Of a DNA stretch of 64,000 nucleotides, positions 26,604 to 36,277 are shown piece by piece. Location of the stretch: positions 1 through 64,000 of the forward strand of contig NZ_PDYM01000008.1 in the NCBI RefSeq assembly GCF_002743055.1, written 5' to 3'. Under the pieces are notes generated by a model. It had not been told where the DNA came from, ran no database searches, and saw only the letters and a list, made by a program, of their open reading frames with translations. The DNA comes from Sporosarcina sp. P13 (lineage in GTDB: Bacteria > Bacillota > Bacilli > Bacillales_A > Planococcaceae). Each line of letters starts with the position of its first letter. The stretch's first letter is position 1. A program made the translations under genes and the position numbers.

Positions 26604-27149
26604 TCAATAATCGCTCTCGACCATTGCATACATAAAGTGATCTTCCCACACCCCATTAATGAACAGTAGCTCTCGTAGCAATCCTTCTCGTTCAAATCCT
26701 GCCTTTTCCAAAACTTTTACGGAGCCTATATTACGTGGAGACACGTAAGCCTCTACCCTGTGCAAATTCACTTTTTCAAAAGCAAATTGATTAATCAGCT
26801 CTACTGCTTCTGTGCCGATCCCCCTACCCGTTTGCCTTTGGTCAATTGAGTACCCTACAAATCCACTTGAAAATGGCAGACGTTTAATACTGTACAACGA
26901 TATTTGTCCGATGATCATACTAGTTTGCGAATCAAAAATTCCAAAGTTATACTCTCGACGATCTCGCATCTGATAAAGGGATTCACGGATTTTATCACGC
27001 TGCATAGAAACCGTATAATAGGTATTATCGTGTCGCGGTTCAAACTCTGTCCAGTAGTCCCTGTTTGCTAGTAGCAGCTGGGTAAACTGATAAGCGTCGT
27101 CTTCTGTTAGTATCCGTAAATAACACTGCTCCCCTTCGAGTAAAATCAT
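26604..27149 (-). CDS. GNAT acetyltransferase, RimJ/RimL-like
   Basis: 181 residues with one GNAT domain. Acetyl-CoA binding motif A is visible as QTGRGIGTEAVELINQFAF (about residues 107-125) and the C-terminal part VEAYVSPRNIGSVKVLEKAGFEREGLLRE is the RimJ/RimL family pattern (quoted in part: NIGSVKVLEKAGFEREG). Such enzymes acetylate N-termini of ribosomal proteins or small amines; the acceptor is not predictable. SD GAGG lies close to the ATG. It is divergent from the TspO-like gene, with an inverted repeat between them. Confidence 0.88.
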   Translation of the reverse strand: MILLEGEQCYLRILTEDDAYQFTQLLLANRDYWTEFEPRHDNTYYTVSMQRDKIRESLYQMRDRREYNFGIFDSQTSMIIGQISLYSIKRLPFSSGFVGYSIDQRQTGRGIGTEAVELINQFAFEKVNLHRVEAYVSPRNIGSVKVLEKAGFEREGLLRELLFINGVWEDHFMYAMVESDY

Positions 27150-27189
27150 TTCGCCTCATCCTTTTCGACGCATTGTATTATTAACGACT

Positions 27190-27215
27190 ATTTCCTTCAT
27201 AGTTATGAAGGAAAT
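27190..27215. repeat. Perfect inverted repeat between divergent genes
   Basis: ATTTCCTTCAT-agtt-ATGAAGGAAAT, 11-bp arms, 41 nt before the acetyltransferase start on one side and 155 nt before the TspO-like gene on the other. With no T run in the minus direction and a divergent setting, it is a candidate operator rather than a terminator. Confidence 0.5.
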
Positions 27216-27370
27216 GGAGAATCAATTCCACTTGTCTAACTTCATTATAGTATTTTTTACTACTACAAGACAACAGAATGTCATTTCCTCTCATTTGTAA
27301 AGGAAAATTCATACTTTCATCATCCATCACCCTTTATTGTCTGTATACTATTCTTCAGGAGGATTTTATC

Positions 27371-28108
27371 ATGCTAAGAATAATTTTGATGGTACTTTCG
27401 TTATTCATCATGATTGGAACGCATATCGCTGCAAACCTAATTCCGCTTAATGGGCTGACTACTTGGGAAATTGCTAATCGTGTACCCGTTCTTTTCATGC
27501 CTGCAGAGTATGTTTTCTCTATATGGGTCGTTCTGGATTTACTAATGGTTAGTTGGTTATATTCATTTTCTAAAACAACAGCTGGACTTTCTTCTTCGAT
27601 TGCCACGCTACGGACAATCTGTTTTAATATCAGTTGCTTTTTAAATATCGCATGGTTATTACTATGGCATTATGGTTATTATTACTGGGCGATCGTTAGT
27701 GTCATCGGTTTATTGGTTTGTTTGTTACTCTTTTATTTCAGCTATCCAAAGTTAGAGAGTTCAAATCGCGAACGAATGGCGATTTCCGCTTATATGGCTT
27801 GGATTTTCATTGCGGTAATTGCTAACAGTTACTATGCTTTCAAATTTCATGATTGGACAGGTTGGGGTTTAAGTGACCCTTTATGGACCGTTATTTTTTT
27901 AAGTCTGGCAGCGGCTATCGCACTTCATTTTATGTATCATTACCGAGATGCTGTGTTTAATCTTATTATTATTTGGTCTTTTATCGGGATCGCTATAAAA
28001 AATGGAACAGATGAATTATTCGTCTCCACTGCTGCTTTATTTCTTTCGGCTGTAATTGTATTCATTCTACTCATGGGTAATCGCTTTTCTAAAACACAAA
28101 ATCTCTAA
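27371..28108 (+). CDS. TspO/MBR-related integral membrane protein
   Basis: 245 residues from the ATG at 27371 (SD GGAGG); a longer reading to 27278 has no SD. Seven to eight hydrophobic segments and many Trp and Tyr residues; ANLIPLNGLTTWEIANR and PAEYVFSIWVVLDLLM resemble the first helices of tryptophan-rich sensory proteins, but the protein is longer than TspO (about 160). Such proteins bind tetrapyrroles or other hydrophobic ligands; the role here is unknown. It stands alone with its own terminator. Confidence 0.65.
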   Translation: MLRIILMVLSLFIMIGTHIAANLIPLNGLTTWEIANRVPVLFMPAEYVFSIWVVLDLLMVSWLYSFSKTTAGLSSSIATLRTICFNISCFLNIAWLLLWHYGYYYWAIVSVIGLLVCLLLFYFSYPKLESSNRERMAISAYMAWIFIAVIANSYYAFKFHDWTGWGLSDPLWTVIFLSLAAAIALHFMYHYRDAVFNLIIIWSFIGIAIKNGTDELFVSTAALFLSAVIVFILLMGNRFSKTQNL

Positions 28109-28141
28109 CACAGTTGCATTTTGTTGCGGCTGTGTTTTTTT
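28106..28141 (+). terminator. Terminator of the TspO-related gene
   Basis: AACACAG / CTGTGTT stem (with the additional GC pairs inside) followed by seven T residues, overlapping the stop codon region. Confidence 0.8.
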
Positions 28142-28216
28142 CATGTGATGATTCATAAAACTAGGGTATATGTTACAGTATGAACTAGCATGCTATATCG
28201 TATAGGAGGTTACGCT

Positions 28217-28558
28217 ATGTCAAATTCAAAATTGCTCTCTTCACTCTGTTATTTTAGTATCTTTTTTGCTCCTTTGTTACTTCCGGCAATCATCTTTTTT
28301 GTAACGGATGAATATGAAGTGAAAAAACATGCTAAAAAGTCCTTAGTTTCTCACATCATTCCAATGGCTTTATTGATAGCAGGGTTTATCATCCTATCAT
28401 TTTCTATATTCTCTTTAAATTCACAGTCTACTTCAATAATAGATAGCAATATGATGGTTTGGAGCGTATTACCGTTACTTTTCATCACTTTATACAGTAT
28501 ACTATTTCTTATAGTACTAATATGGAATATCTATCAAGGTGTTAAAGTGTTAAAATAG
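28217..28558 (+). CDS. DUF4870-type small membrane protein
   Basis: 113 residues from the ATG at 28217 (SD GGAGG, 8 nt). Three hydrophobic segments (about residues 8-27, 44-64 and 80-104) with the loop DEYEVKKHAKKSLVSH between the first two; this layout and the YEVKKHAKKSL-like loop resemble DUF4870 proteins. No function is known. The gene is flanked by map on the same strand, 95 nt downstream. Confidence 0.65.
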   Translation: MSNSKLLSSLCYFSIFFAPLLLPAIIFFVTDEYEVKKHAKKSLVSHIIPMALLIAGFIILSFSIFSLNSQSTSIIDSNMMVWSVLPLLFITLYSILFLIVLIWNIYQGVKVLK

Positions 28559-28577
28559 ACCAATGAACTTTATGTAA

Positions 28578-29402
<825 letters not shown>

Positions 29403-29412
29403 TAGCTATAGG

Positions 29413-29448
29413 AAAAGAGCATACGCGACTGCATATGCTCTTTTTTTA
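29413..29448. terminator. Bidirectional terminator map/DEAD helicase
   Basis: AAGAGCATACGC-gact-GCATATGCTCTT followed by TTTTT, between convergent genes. Confidence 0.9.
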
Positions 29449-30630
29449 TTTCTTTTTTTGTTTTTGTTTTGGTTTTGACTTCTTTGGTGCTGATTTTCTC
29501 ATTTCATCTACTGTCTTTGAATTACCTTCGATTAATTGACCATTATACCAAACCTTTTGTACAGTTTTGATACCTTTTGTCAATTTACGGTAATCACGTT
29601 CTTCAGCATAAGATAATAGCGTTAGAACTTCACCGTCTGCACCTGCACGGCCTGTTCGTCCGGAACGGTGTACATATTGCTCTACAGTGTGTGGCACATC
29701 AACGTGAATGACGTGCGTCAAACCTTCGATGTCCAAACCGCGGGCAGCTAAGTCAGTTGCGATTAATATACGAATATTTCCTGATCTGAAATCCTCTAAA
29801 GTCTTTTGACGATCGAGCTTCTTCATATCGGAATAGAGCACAGCAATTGGTGCATCGTTATACAACAACTTCAATTCTTTCATCCGCAGTTGGTCTACAT
29901 TGTTCATGAACGTCAACGCACGCACACCCGATAATGCAGAAATACCGCGCAACACTTCAGTCTTTTTGCGATCATCGACTTTAACATATGAATGAATAAT
30001 CTGCCCAATATCGGGAATATCTTCAGCATTTACCTGCAAACGAATAGGTTCTTTCATCATATGTTTAGCAACTAACTCAATTTCATCTGTAATCGTAGCG
30101 GAAACAACCGCTACTTGACGATTAGGGTTCGTTGATTCAATCAAATTCTTTACGAGTACGCGATATTCACGAGACAATAATTGATCGCCTTCATCGATGA
30201 CTATGTGTTGAATATCATACATCTTCAACTTTCTTTCTTTTACAAGTTCATTCAATCGTCCTGGCGTTCCTACTACAATCGTCGGCTTCTTCTTTAGCTT
30301 TTCAATCTGGCGTTGCATATTCGCCCCACCAATTAGCTGCGTCACCGTTACAGATGTACCTTCGACCAAATCGCGGATCACATTGACAATCTGCATCGAT
30401 AATTCCTGTGAGGGTGTGATGATCAAAGCCTGTGTTTTCGGCAAGTCACCGTCCACCATTTGAATGACTGGCAATGCATAAGCTAATGTTTTCCCCGTAC
30501 CCGTAGGCGATTCGGCTACAACATCTTTGCCTTCTAGCATTTCAGGAATCATCTTTAATTGAATCGGCATAGGCTGTTTAAACTTCCATTTTGTACGTAG
30601 AGATTCATTCAGCTCATCTAAAAAAGTCAT
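29446..30630 (-). CDS. DEAD-box-type ATP-dependent RNA helicase (YfmL-like)
   Basis: 394 residues from the ATG at 30630; the GTG three codons earlier overlaps the SD AAGAG. Both RecA-like domains are present: Q motif PMPIQLKMIP, motif I SPTGTGKT, GTPGRL, motif II DEGD (a DEAD variant), SAT, ATDLAARGLDIEG and HRSGRTGRAG. It ends in a lysine-rich tail that probably binds RNA. The size without a C-terminal domain resembles YfmL of B. subtilis, which acts in ribosome assembly and cold adaptation. It is 38 nt downstream of the FemX-like gene on the same strand. Confidence 0.92.
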   Translation of the reverse strand: MTFLDELNESLRTKWKFKQPMPIQLKMIPEMLEGKDVVAESPTGTGKTLAYALPVIQMVDGDLPKTQALIITPSQELSMQIVNVIRDLVEGTSVTVTQLIGGANMQRQIEKLKKKPTIVVGTPGRLNELVKERKLKMYDIQHIVIDEGDQLLSREYRVLVKNLIESTNPNRQVAVVSATITDEIELVAKHMMKEPIRLQVNAEDIPDIGQIIHSYVKVDDRKKTEVLRGISALSGVRALTFMNNVDQLRMKELKLLYNDAPIAVLYSDMKKLDRQKTLEDFRSGNIRILIATDLAARGLDIEGLTHVIHVDVPHTVEQYVHRSGRTGRAGADGEVLTLLSYAEERDYRKLTKGIKTVQKVWYNGQLIEGNSKTVDEMRKSAPKKSKPKQKQKKK

Positions 30631-30668
30631 TCGGTTCACTCTTTTCTGTAGTTAAAATGTTCCACCGG

Positions 30669-31712
30669 TTATTTTTTTTGAAGCTTCTTTTTCAACTTTT
30701 GAATTTTAGGTACAACTTTAACGAACATATTATAGATCAACGGATTATACACTTTATCAATTTCTCCGATAAATTCCGTTACACCGTCTTTCTGACAAAA
30801 ACTATTTTTAAAATTATATAGGCCATCTTGTTCACTATCCAGAACGAAAACGCCGCCTAGATCATATTGCTCGGCACCTATTTCCAATCCCCACTTCATC
30901 ATTTCAAAATTCATGAGATAGCTTGGATTCAGATTTCGTTTTACGTTTGAACTACCTGCATACAGATAATAGAGCTTACCATTGTAATTAATCGTGACAG
31001 CTCCTGCTAAATAGTCATCTTCATGCTTGGCCAAATATATTCGTAGATCATCAAAAGCTTCACGCATTTTTACGAAGTACTCATACGAACGAATGGAAAT
31101 CTGATTCCGCTCGGACATCTCTTCATGAATCTCGAAAAACTTCTTTAAATAGTCATCACTTCGAGAATAGGTAACTTCTACACCTTTACGCGCTGAACTA
31201 CGAATCTTACTTCTCGTTCTACCGCGAAACTTTAGCATTAGAGATTCTTCATCCTCGTCAGTTAATTTCACAATCATATTGTATCGCGGCTGAATCAAGT
31301 CTTCTTTTCCCGCACCCTCATTGCGTACTATATAACCGGCATTACGATACATCTGATCTAACTCTTCCGTGAAGAGCTGTTCAGGATCCATTTTCAACGC
31401 GAATGCTTTATATTTCTTTACTAGCACTTCCGATTCCTTCAACAATTCTTCTACTAACTGTTGATCGTGCAAATCACAAATCGGTCCGCGTGGAGCATAC
31501 AGTAATGAGTACCCACCTGGCACTTTTCTAATAAGCAAAGACATCGCTGCAACGATTTCACCATCACGCTCTACATAAACCTGCTCATTTCCCCAATCAT
31601 CTTTTACATTAGCCCAGTTAGGGTCTTGAGTGATCGATCGAAAAGGAGAATTTCTCACAAACGTTTCATATCTTTTAACATCTTCTACATTTTTTTTATT
31701 TAAAATCGGCAC
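30669..31712 (-). CDS. FemAB/FemX-family peptidoglycan bridge aminoacyltransferase
   Basis: 347 residues. Two GNAT-like halves of the Fem fold: YAPRGPICDL and the region KFRGRTRSKIRSSARKGVEV (conserved R-x-K-IR-ARKKG-type segment), then YYLYAGSSNVKRNLNPSYLM and YDLGGVF near the end. No long coiled-coil arm is evident, as in FemX-type rather than FemA-type enzymes. Such proteins use aminoacyl-tRNA to add the first bridge residue to the Lys of lipid II. The next gene upstream is an ATP-grasp ligase; together they could build a bridge. It has its own promoter (31818-31846). SD GGAGTG is upstream of the ATG. Confidence 0.88.
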   Translation of the reverse strand: MPILNKKNVEDVKRYETFVRNSPFRSITQDPNWANVKDDWGNEQVYVERDGEIVAAMSLLIRKVPGGYSLLYAPRGPICDLHDQQLVEELLKESEVLVKKYKAFALKMDPEQLFTEELDQMYRNAGYIVRNEGAGKEDLIQPRYNMIVKLTDEDEESLMLKFRGRTRSKIRSSARKGVEVTYSRSDDYLKKFFEIHEEMSERNQISIRSYEYFVKMREAFDDLRIYLAKHEDDYLAGAVTINYNGKLYYLYAGSSNVKRNLNPSYLMNFEMMKWGLEIGAEQYDLGGVFVLDSEQDGLYNFKNSFCQKDGVTEFIGEIDKVYNPLIYNMFVKVVPKIQKLKKKLQKK

Positions 31713-31817
31713 TGCTGGTACACTCCTTAGGTTACTCTAGCTCCGTACGGTTAAATTTTCTTCCGCTATCAAAATAAGCGGAAAATTCAACAGAAAAGTA
31801 CAGCCATAGCTCTATTA

Positions 31818-31846
31818 AGTGTAGCCTACTGCATTTTTCAAGTCAA
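31818..31846 (-). promoter_or_regulatory. Promoter of the FemX-like gene
   Basis: Minus strand: -35 TTGACT (31841-31846), 17-nt spacer, -10 TACACT (31818-31823), about 105 nt before the start codon. The rest of the 361-base gap up to 32042 holds no gene that I can see; a weak plus-strand -10 (TATACT, 31949-31954) is followed by GGAGAAAGG but no start codon. Confidence 0.7.
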
Positions 31847-32042
31847 GAAACGGAAGAAATATCATAGGTTTTTAACCATTCCCACTACATTTAATAAAGT
31901 CATATATATTAAATACTTAATACTATTCCACTATTAACCAAAACGTCCTATACTATAAACAGTGGAGAAAGGTTTCATCGTAGTAGTATTTAAAGCGGAA
32001 ATATCTATTGAGAGATTCAGATAAGAAGTGATTATATTAGAA

Positions 32043-32076
32043 AACATCCCTACGCAAATGCGTAGGGATGTTTTTA
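32043..32076. terminator. Terminator of the ATP-grasp ligase gene
   Basis: ACATCCCTACGC-aaat-GCGTAGGGATGT with T runs on both sides (TTTTT on plus, TTTT on minus), touching the stop codon of the ligase gene. Confidence 0.92.
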
Positions 32077-33291
32077 TTCTTCAGTTGCGTTTTTATATTT
32101 TTTAAAATAATTAATCTGCCTCATCAACATATAGAACTTCCGTTTCAGATGACCATCCTTTTTATAAAACAATGGATTGCCATAGTTACCTGATTTAATA
32201 AGCGAACGGATTTCTTTTTGCATCTCAGGATTATAAACAAATTTCTTCAGCACAGCTTTTGGCACGACTGTAAATAAGAAATGCTTATCTAAATACGTCA
32301 ACGGTTTTTCGACGCCATAGACCAAATCATCTACTAAATACTTCGCCATGTTTTCTCCGCACTGCGTAATGTAGTAGCTTGAACGTCCCTGGCGGATATT
32401 CACTTCAAATACTTTGAACTTACCATCACGTTCATCATACTTTAAATCGAAGTTACCATACCCTACATAGCCAATGGCTTCTGAGAATTTAGCAAGTTTC
32501 GTCATCATTTCTTCATGATAACGCGTAATCAATGCCGTGTAATTCCCTATAGCAGTCATCGCACGTTCTTGCAACGCGACTTGCGCAAACGTAATCAGTT
32601 GCGGCTTTCCGTGTTGATTAGCGTAGTACACTGCGTCCCACATATACGAATCATCTCCAGGAATAAAATCCTGAATAATCAAATCTTCCGTATAGCCACT
32701 CGCTTTCACCATTTGGATAATGCGGTTAATCTCTTCATATGTATCCACTTTGTAAATCTTCTGTAAACCTTCGAATGGATGGCGATAATATTGTACACCA
32801 TCACTAGGTTTTATAATGACCGGAAATAACACATCATCAGTAAATGGTTCATCCGAAAGACACGAATGGAAATACGTAGACGGTGTATCAATTCCATGTT
32901 CCGCACAAAGTTCATAGAAGTTTTTCTTAATATAGACCGCATTCATCAGTTCCTCATCAATATAATTGAATAAGAAATCCTCTTGCAATGCTTCACGCTG
33001 TTCAATAATCAAGCGAACATACAAATCATCAGTACCAATTAAAATAAGCTTTTGATCAGCTGTACGATGCTTCTTTGCTACTTCACGTAAAAACTGGACG
33101 AACACTTCAGGATCGTGTAATCCAGGATGAAATTCTTGGATATCAGTGATTGAACTATAGCTTGTAAAAGGTAATGGTTCCCTTCCTACAATCACTGGCT
33201 TCATATCATATTCTTCATGAAAAGAGATAGCCATATTATAGGCATTAATATTCGTTCCGACAATAATCGGGATAAAAGGATGCTTGCTCAT
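32074..33291 (-). CDS. ATP-grasp carboxylate-amine ligase (D-aspartate ligase-like)
   Basis: 405 residues from the ATG at 33291 (SD GGAGGA); an upstream in-frame ATG at 33318 has no SD. N-terminal pre-ATP-grasp domain with IPIIVGTNINAYNMA, then ATP-grasp signatures VIIKPSDG, IIQDFIPGDDSYMWDAV and the metal/ATP site FKVFEVNIRQGRSSYY. This order and length resemble the ligase that attaches D-Asp to the Lys side chain of peptidoglycan precursors in Enterococcus faecium. Here, next to a FemX-like enzyme, it may add D-Glu or D-Asp to the interpeptide bridge; the substrate is inferred. Confidence 0.82.
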   Translation of the reverse strand: MSKHPFIPIIVGTNINAYNMAISFHEEYDMKPVIVGREPLPFTSYSSITDIQEFHPGLHDPEVFVQFLREVAKKHRTADQKLILIGTDDLYVRLIIEQREALQEDFLFNYIDEELMNAVYIKKNFYELCAEHGIDTPSTYFHSCLSDEPFTDDVLFPVIIKPSDGVQYYRHPFEGLQKIYKVDTYEEINRIIQMVKASGYTEDLIIQDFIPGDDSYMWDAVYYANQHGKPQLITFAQVALQERAMTAIGNYTALITRYHEEMMTKLAKFSEAIGYVGYGNFDLKYDERDGKFKVFEVNIRQGRSSYYITQCGENMAKYLVDDLVYGVEKPLTYLDKHFLFTVVPKAVLKKFVYNPEMQKEIRSLIKSGNYGNPLFYKKDGHLKRKFYMLMRQINYFKKYKNATEE

Positions 33292-33367
33292 AGATTCCTC
33301 CAGCAGACGTTTTTCCATTTAAGTGTAGATGTCTCAAATTCGTAAGTCAAGATTCTGCTGTCTTTTA

Positions 33368-34069
33368 CTAGCCATATGTTTTAAAGACTTGGTCGTGATC
33401 ATTCCAAAGTTCCCATGGATACAGTCTAGGTGGTTCCGATACAAAACGAACGATTTCTTTCGTTGTTGGATGTTCGAACTCTAGCGTATGAGCCCATAAA
33501 GCGATTTGTTCGCCGGGTCTATTCACTTGTCTACCATACTTCTGATCTCCATATAGCGGAAATCCTTCTGACGCTAATTGCACACGAATTTGATGTGATC
33601 GTCCAGTATGCAAACGGACACTCAGTAAACTAGTATCCGTTGCCGTACCAAGCAACAAATACTCAAGGCTAGCTGCTTTTGCTTCCGGATGATTTTTCTT
33701 TACGCTGAACACATAATTCTTTTTTCGATCTTTATATAGATAATGTCGAAGGGTGTCCTGTCTTTTCTTCGGTACACCGCGCAAAATCGCTAAGTATTTA
33801 CGATCAATCTTTCCTCTACGTAACTGATCAGATAACCGTGAGGCTGCTTTGGACGTCTTCGCAAATACCATAACACCACCAACAGGACGATCCAGTCGGT
33901 GCACAAGGCCCAAGTAGACATTTCCAGGTTTATTATAACGCCTTTTTATGTCTTCTTTAAGTGCAGACAATAAATCCATATCTCCACTCTCATCTTCTTG
34001 CACCGGAATATTCACTGGTTTCTCCACTACTAACAAATGATTGTCTTCATATAGAATGGAGATATTCAT
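33368..34069 (-). CDS. RluA-family pseudouridine synthase
   Basis: 233 residues with a single catalytic domain and no S4 RNA-binding domain. The catalytic Asp is in HRLDRPVGGVMVF, and KYLAILRG, LHTGRSHQIRVQLA and YGDQKYG are the other family motifs. Enzymes of this family modify uridines in 23S rRNA or tRNA; the lack of S4 points to a TruC/RluA-like small form, target unknown. Its start overlaps the stop codon of the phosphatase gene (ATGA, 34066-34069), so the two are coupled. Confidence 0.91.
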   Translation of the reverse strand: MNISILYEDNHLLVVEKPVNIPVQEDESGDMDLLSALKEDIKRRYNKPGNVYLGLVHRLDRPVGGVMVFAKTSKAASRLSDQLRRGKIDRKYLAILRGVPKKRQDTLRHYLYKDRKKNYVFSVKKNHPEAKAASLEYLLLGTATDTSLLSVRLHTGRSHQIRVQLASEGFPLYGDQKYGRQVNRPGEQIALWAHTLEFEHPTTKEIVRFVSEPPRLYPWELWNDHDQVFKTYG

Positions 34070-34533
34070 TTCATTAATCTCTCTTTCTTAATAAGATCCA
34101 ATAATGCCTGACAACCTTCAAACACCAAGTCGTATGTTTCTTGAAAATCACCTGTGAAATAAGGGTCTGGTACATCCTTCTGATGGCTTGTTAGATCTAA
34201 AAATCGAATCACCCGCTGATGGTTATTATCACCAAATAGACTTCGGATATTGCTGATATTCTCAGTATCCATACCAATAATATAATCAAAATCCTTTGCA
34301 TCATTTACAGTTAGTTGACGTGCGGCCATACCTTCCGAGGACACTTCATATTCTGCAAGCTTTGACAATGTACCTGTATGGGGGGGCTTGCCTATATGCC
34401 AGTCACTTGTACCAGCAGAATCTACTTCGATTTGACCTGTTAATTGTTCATCATTAACTAATTTTCGAAAAACACCTTCTGCCATTGGTGAACGACAGAT
34501 GTTTCCTAGACAGACAAATAATACGCGTGTCAT
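34066..34533 (-). CDS. yfkJ: Low-molecular-weight protein tyrosine phosphatase (YfkJ-like)
   Basis: 155 residues. The P-loop is VCLGNICRS with nucleophile Cys8 and Arg14 at the N-terminus and the general-acid Asp in DVPDPYF near residue 120. Such enzymes dephosphorylate phosphotyrosine or phosphoarginine in proteins; YfkJ and YwlE are the B. subtilis members. The Ile after Asn in the P-loop does not by itself separate the two activities. SD GAGGAGAG precedes the ATG. It is the first gene of a pair with the pseudouridine synthase. Confidence 0.92.
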   Translation of the reverse strand: MTRVLFVCLGNICRSPMAEGVFRKLVNDEQLTGQIEVDSAGTSDWHIGKPPHTGTLSKLAEYEVSSEGMAARQLTVNDAKDFDYIIGMDTENISNIRSLFGDNNHQRVIRFLDLTSHQKDVPDPYFTGDFQETYDLVFEGCQALLDLIKKERLMK

Positions 34534-34766
34534 AATTTTCTCTCCTCACTCTCTAAAATAATCAACTCATAGAGTAGTATACATGATTTCCAGTAACCCT
34601 TCAGCCGGTATAGTGCCTGTGCGGTAGAAGAAAGTCACCTTCCCAAGAAGGAAATTACCAGTGAGTTTAGTCTCACTCCATATTTACTTATGGTATAATA
34701 AAGACTAGGACTAAAATATCAGAAAGCGGGAATACTAGTTGGAATAAAACATGGGAGGGCTGCTGT

Positions 34767-35141
34767 ATGCAACTTGTATTCGAGAAAACATGGGAAGCCA
34801 CATTGTCTAAGCAACAAAAATTAGCCTTTATTCAACAATACGCAACGAAGGAACCACTCAACGATGAATTTACTGTGAGTCCTATTCTTATAAAGCGTAA
34901 GCGCAATGGCGGTGTTGTCGCTACTGTTTTTCTGCAAAATAACCGTTCGACCGAGCTCGCTATTCGCGACACAGACGTTTATGTGGTCAATGAATTCGGA
35001 GATATAATAGCTCAAGAAACGTTCTCCCTTTCATTGGATATCCCACCGTATGCCGCAACACCGTGGTCATTTGTGTTCTTACCCGGGCAAGTCGTATCTG
35101 ACGAGGAACCGACTGATGAGTGGAGAGTTGAAGTGAAATAA
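34767..35141 (+). CDS. SLAP domain-containing small protein
   Basis: 124 residues, soluble, no signal peptide. Beta-rich C-terminal half with PPYAATPWSFVFLPG, resembling the SLAP/DUP domain of short Bacillales proteins such as YfkI. SD GGGAGGG lies 7 nt before the ATG and an extended -10 (TGGTATAAT, near 34690) about 70 nt upstream. Despite the domain name no S-layer role is established. The 230-nt interval before it contains small hairpins but no gene. Confidence 0.65.
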   Translation: MQLVFEKTWEATLSKQQKLAFIQQYATKEPLNDEFTVSPILIKRKRNGGVVATVFLQNNRSTELAIRDTDVYVVNEFGDIIAQETFSLSLDIPPYAATPWSFVFLPGQVVSDEEPTDEWRVEVK

Positions 35142-35190
35142 AAAGCAGCTGTTACTGTAGGTTTCTTCCCACAGTGACAGCTGTTTTTTA
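35142..35190. terminator. Bidirectional terminator SLAP/yeeI
   Basis: AAAAGCAGCTGTTACTGT / ACAGTGACAGCTGTTTTTT between convergent genes; the stem has one mismatch. Confidence 0.9.
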
Positions 35191-35907
35191 TTATGCTAAA
35201 TCTACATTATGATGGACTTGTTGAACATCTTCCAAGTCCTCTAGTGCATCAATCATTTTTTCGAACTGTTCTTGTGCTTCTTCATCCAATGAAATTTCGT
35301 TTTGAGCTAACATCGTCAATTCTGCCACAGTAAAGTCTGTAATACCCACTTGTCGGAATGCTTCTTGTACTTCGTGGAATTGGGATGGTTCGGCATACAC
35401 TAGAACTTGCTCATCATGTTCTTCAATATCGCGCACATCAACATCCGCTTCAAGCATGAGCTCAAGCACGTCGTCCGCGGTTTTGCCCTCGATACCAATG
35501 ATTGCAGCTGGATCGAACATATATGCAACGGAACCGCTAACTCCCATGTTCCCGCCATTTTTACCGAAAGCCGCTCGCACTTCGGAAGCTGTACGGTTAA
35601 CGTTGTTTGTCAATGCATCGACGATTACCATCGAACCATTGACGCCAAAGCCTTCGTAACGAAGTTCGTCGAAGTTTTCTTCTCCGCCACCTTTTGCTTT
35701 TTCAATCGCACGGTCGATGATAGCTTTTGGTACACTGTATGTTTTTGCGCGTTCTAGTACGATCTTTAGTGCTTGGTTGGATTCAGGGCTAGGATCTCCT
35801 GATTTTGCTGCTACATATATTTCGCGGCCAAACTTTGCATAGATTCTACTTGTGTTCGCATCTTTAGACGCTTTCTTCTCTTTTATGTTATTCCATTTAC
35901 GGCCCAT
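35191..35907 (-). CDS. yeeI: YebC/PmpR family protein (YeeI)
   Basis: 238 residues from the ATG at 35907, giving the typical start [17 protein letters not shown]; a GTG three codons upstream also exists. Three-domain YebC fold; [21 protein letters not shown] and [19 protein letters not shown] are signatures (quoted in part). The ASKDANTSR form is typical of the YebC2/YeeI subgroup rather than E. coli YebC. Members were annotated as transcription regulators; recent work shows YebC proteins assist ribosomes at proline-rich stretches. It is a single-gene unit. Confidence 0.93.
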   Translation of the reverse strand: MGRKWNNIKEKKASKDANTSRIYAKFGREIYVAAKSGDPSPESNQALKIVLERAKTYSVPKAIIDRAIEKAKGGGEENFDELRYEGFGVNGSMVIVDALTNNVNRTASEVRAAFGKNGGNMGVSGSVAYMFDPAAIIGIEGKTADDVLELMLEADVDVRDIEEHDEQVLVYAEPSQFHEVQEAFRQVGITDFTVAELTMLAQNEISLDEEAQEQFEKMIDALEDLEDVQQVHHNVDLA

Positions 35908-36062
35908 TCGGTGCACACTCTTTCCTATAGTTATAATGGTTTCCTACTCTCTTTTTAGTATACCAATTGCGTTTTGACATGAAAAGTAAAAAACTTTTTT
36001 TATTTTGTGTTGGTATTCATAGCATGTCGCAACGCGATTTGGAAACGTACTTTAATAAAGTC

Positions 36063-36215
36063 TAGGTCAGCTTTCAATCACCGCTTCGGCACGTGGGGGA
36101 TTGCCTCCCACAAAGAGCCAACTAGCAAAGGACGCTAGCCGTCTCTTTGTTTCGGCCGACCCCGCAGTTGTGCCTTCGCTTTTTGAGTACAAGGTAGATT
36201 GGATAGGCTTCTGTA
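36063..36215. repeat. Structured repeat, family A, copy 1
   Basis: Copy 1 of a roughly 155-nt element. It can fold as a long imperfect hairpin: outer CAATC with GATTG, then CGGCAC with GTGCC, GGGGG with CCCC, and a terminal stem CAAAGAG (36111-36117) / CTCTTTG (36143-36149) topped by CTAGC / GCTAG. The second copy starts 214 nt further on. It is followed by a T run (CGCTTTTTGAG). No ORF is convincing here. Confidence 0.8.
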
Positions 36216-36277
36216 CGTAGGAAAACTATTTTGTGTAGGATCGTTGCTCGACTTATTTCCGATCCTCAAGTTAGTAT

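Noticed and set aside
35407-35757. 116-residue open frame on the plus strand
   Set aside because: Antisense to yeeI, which has clear family motifs; no SD.
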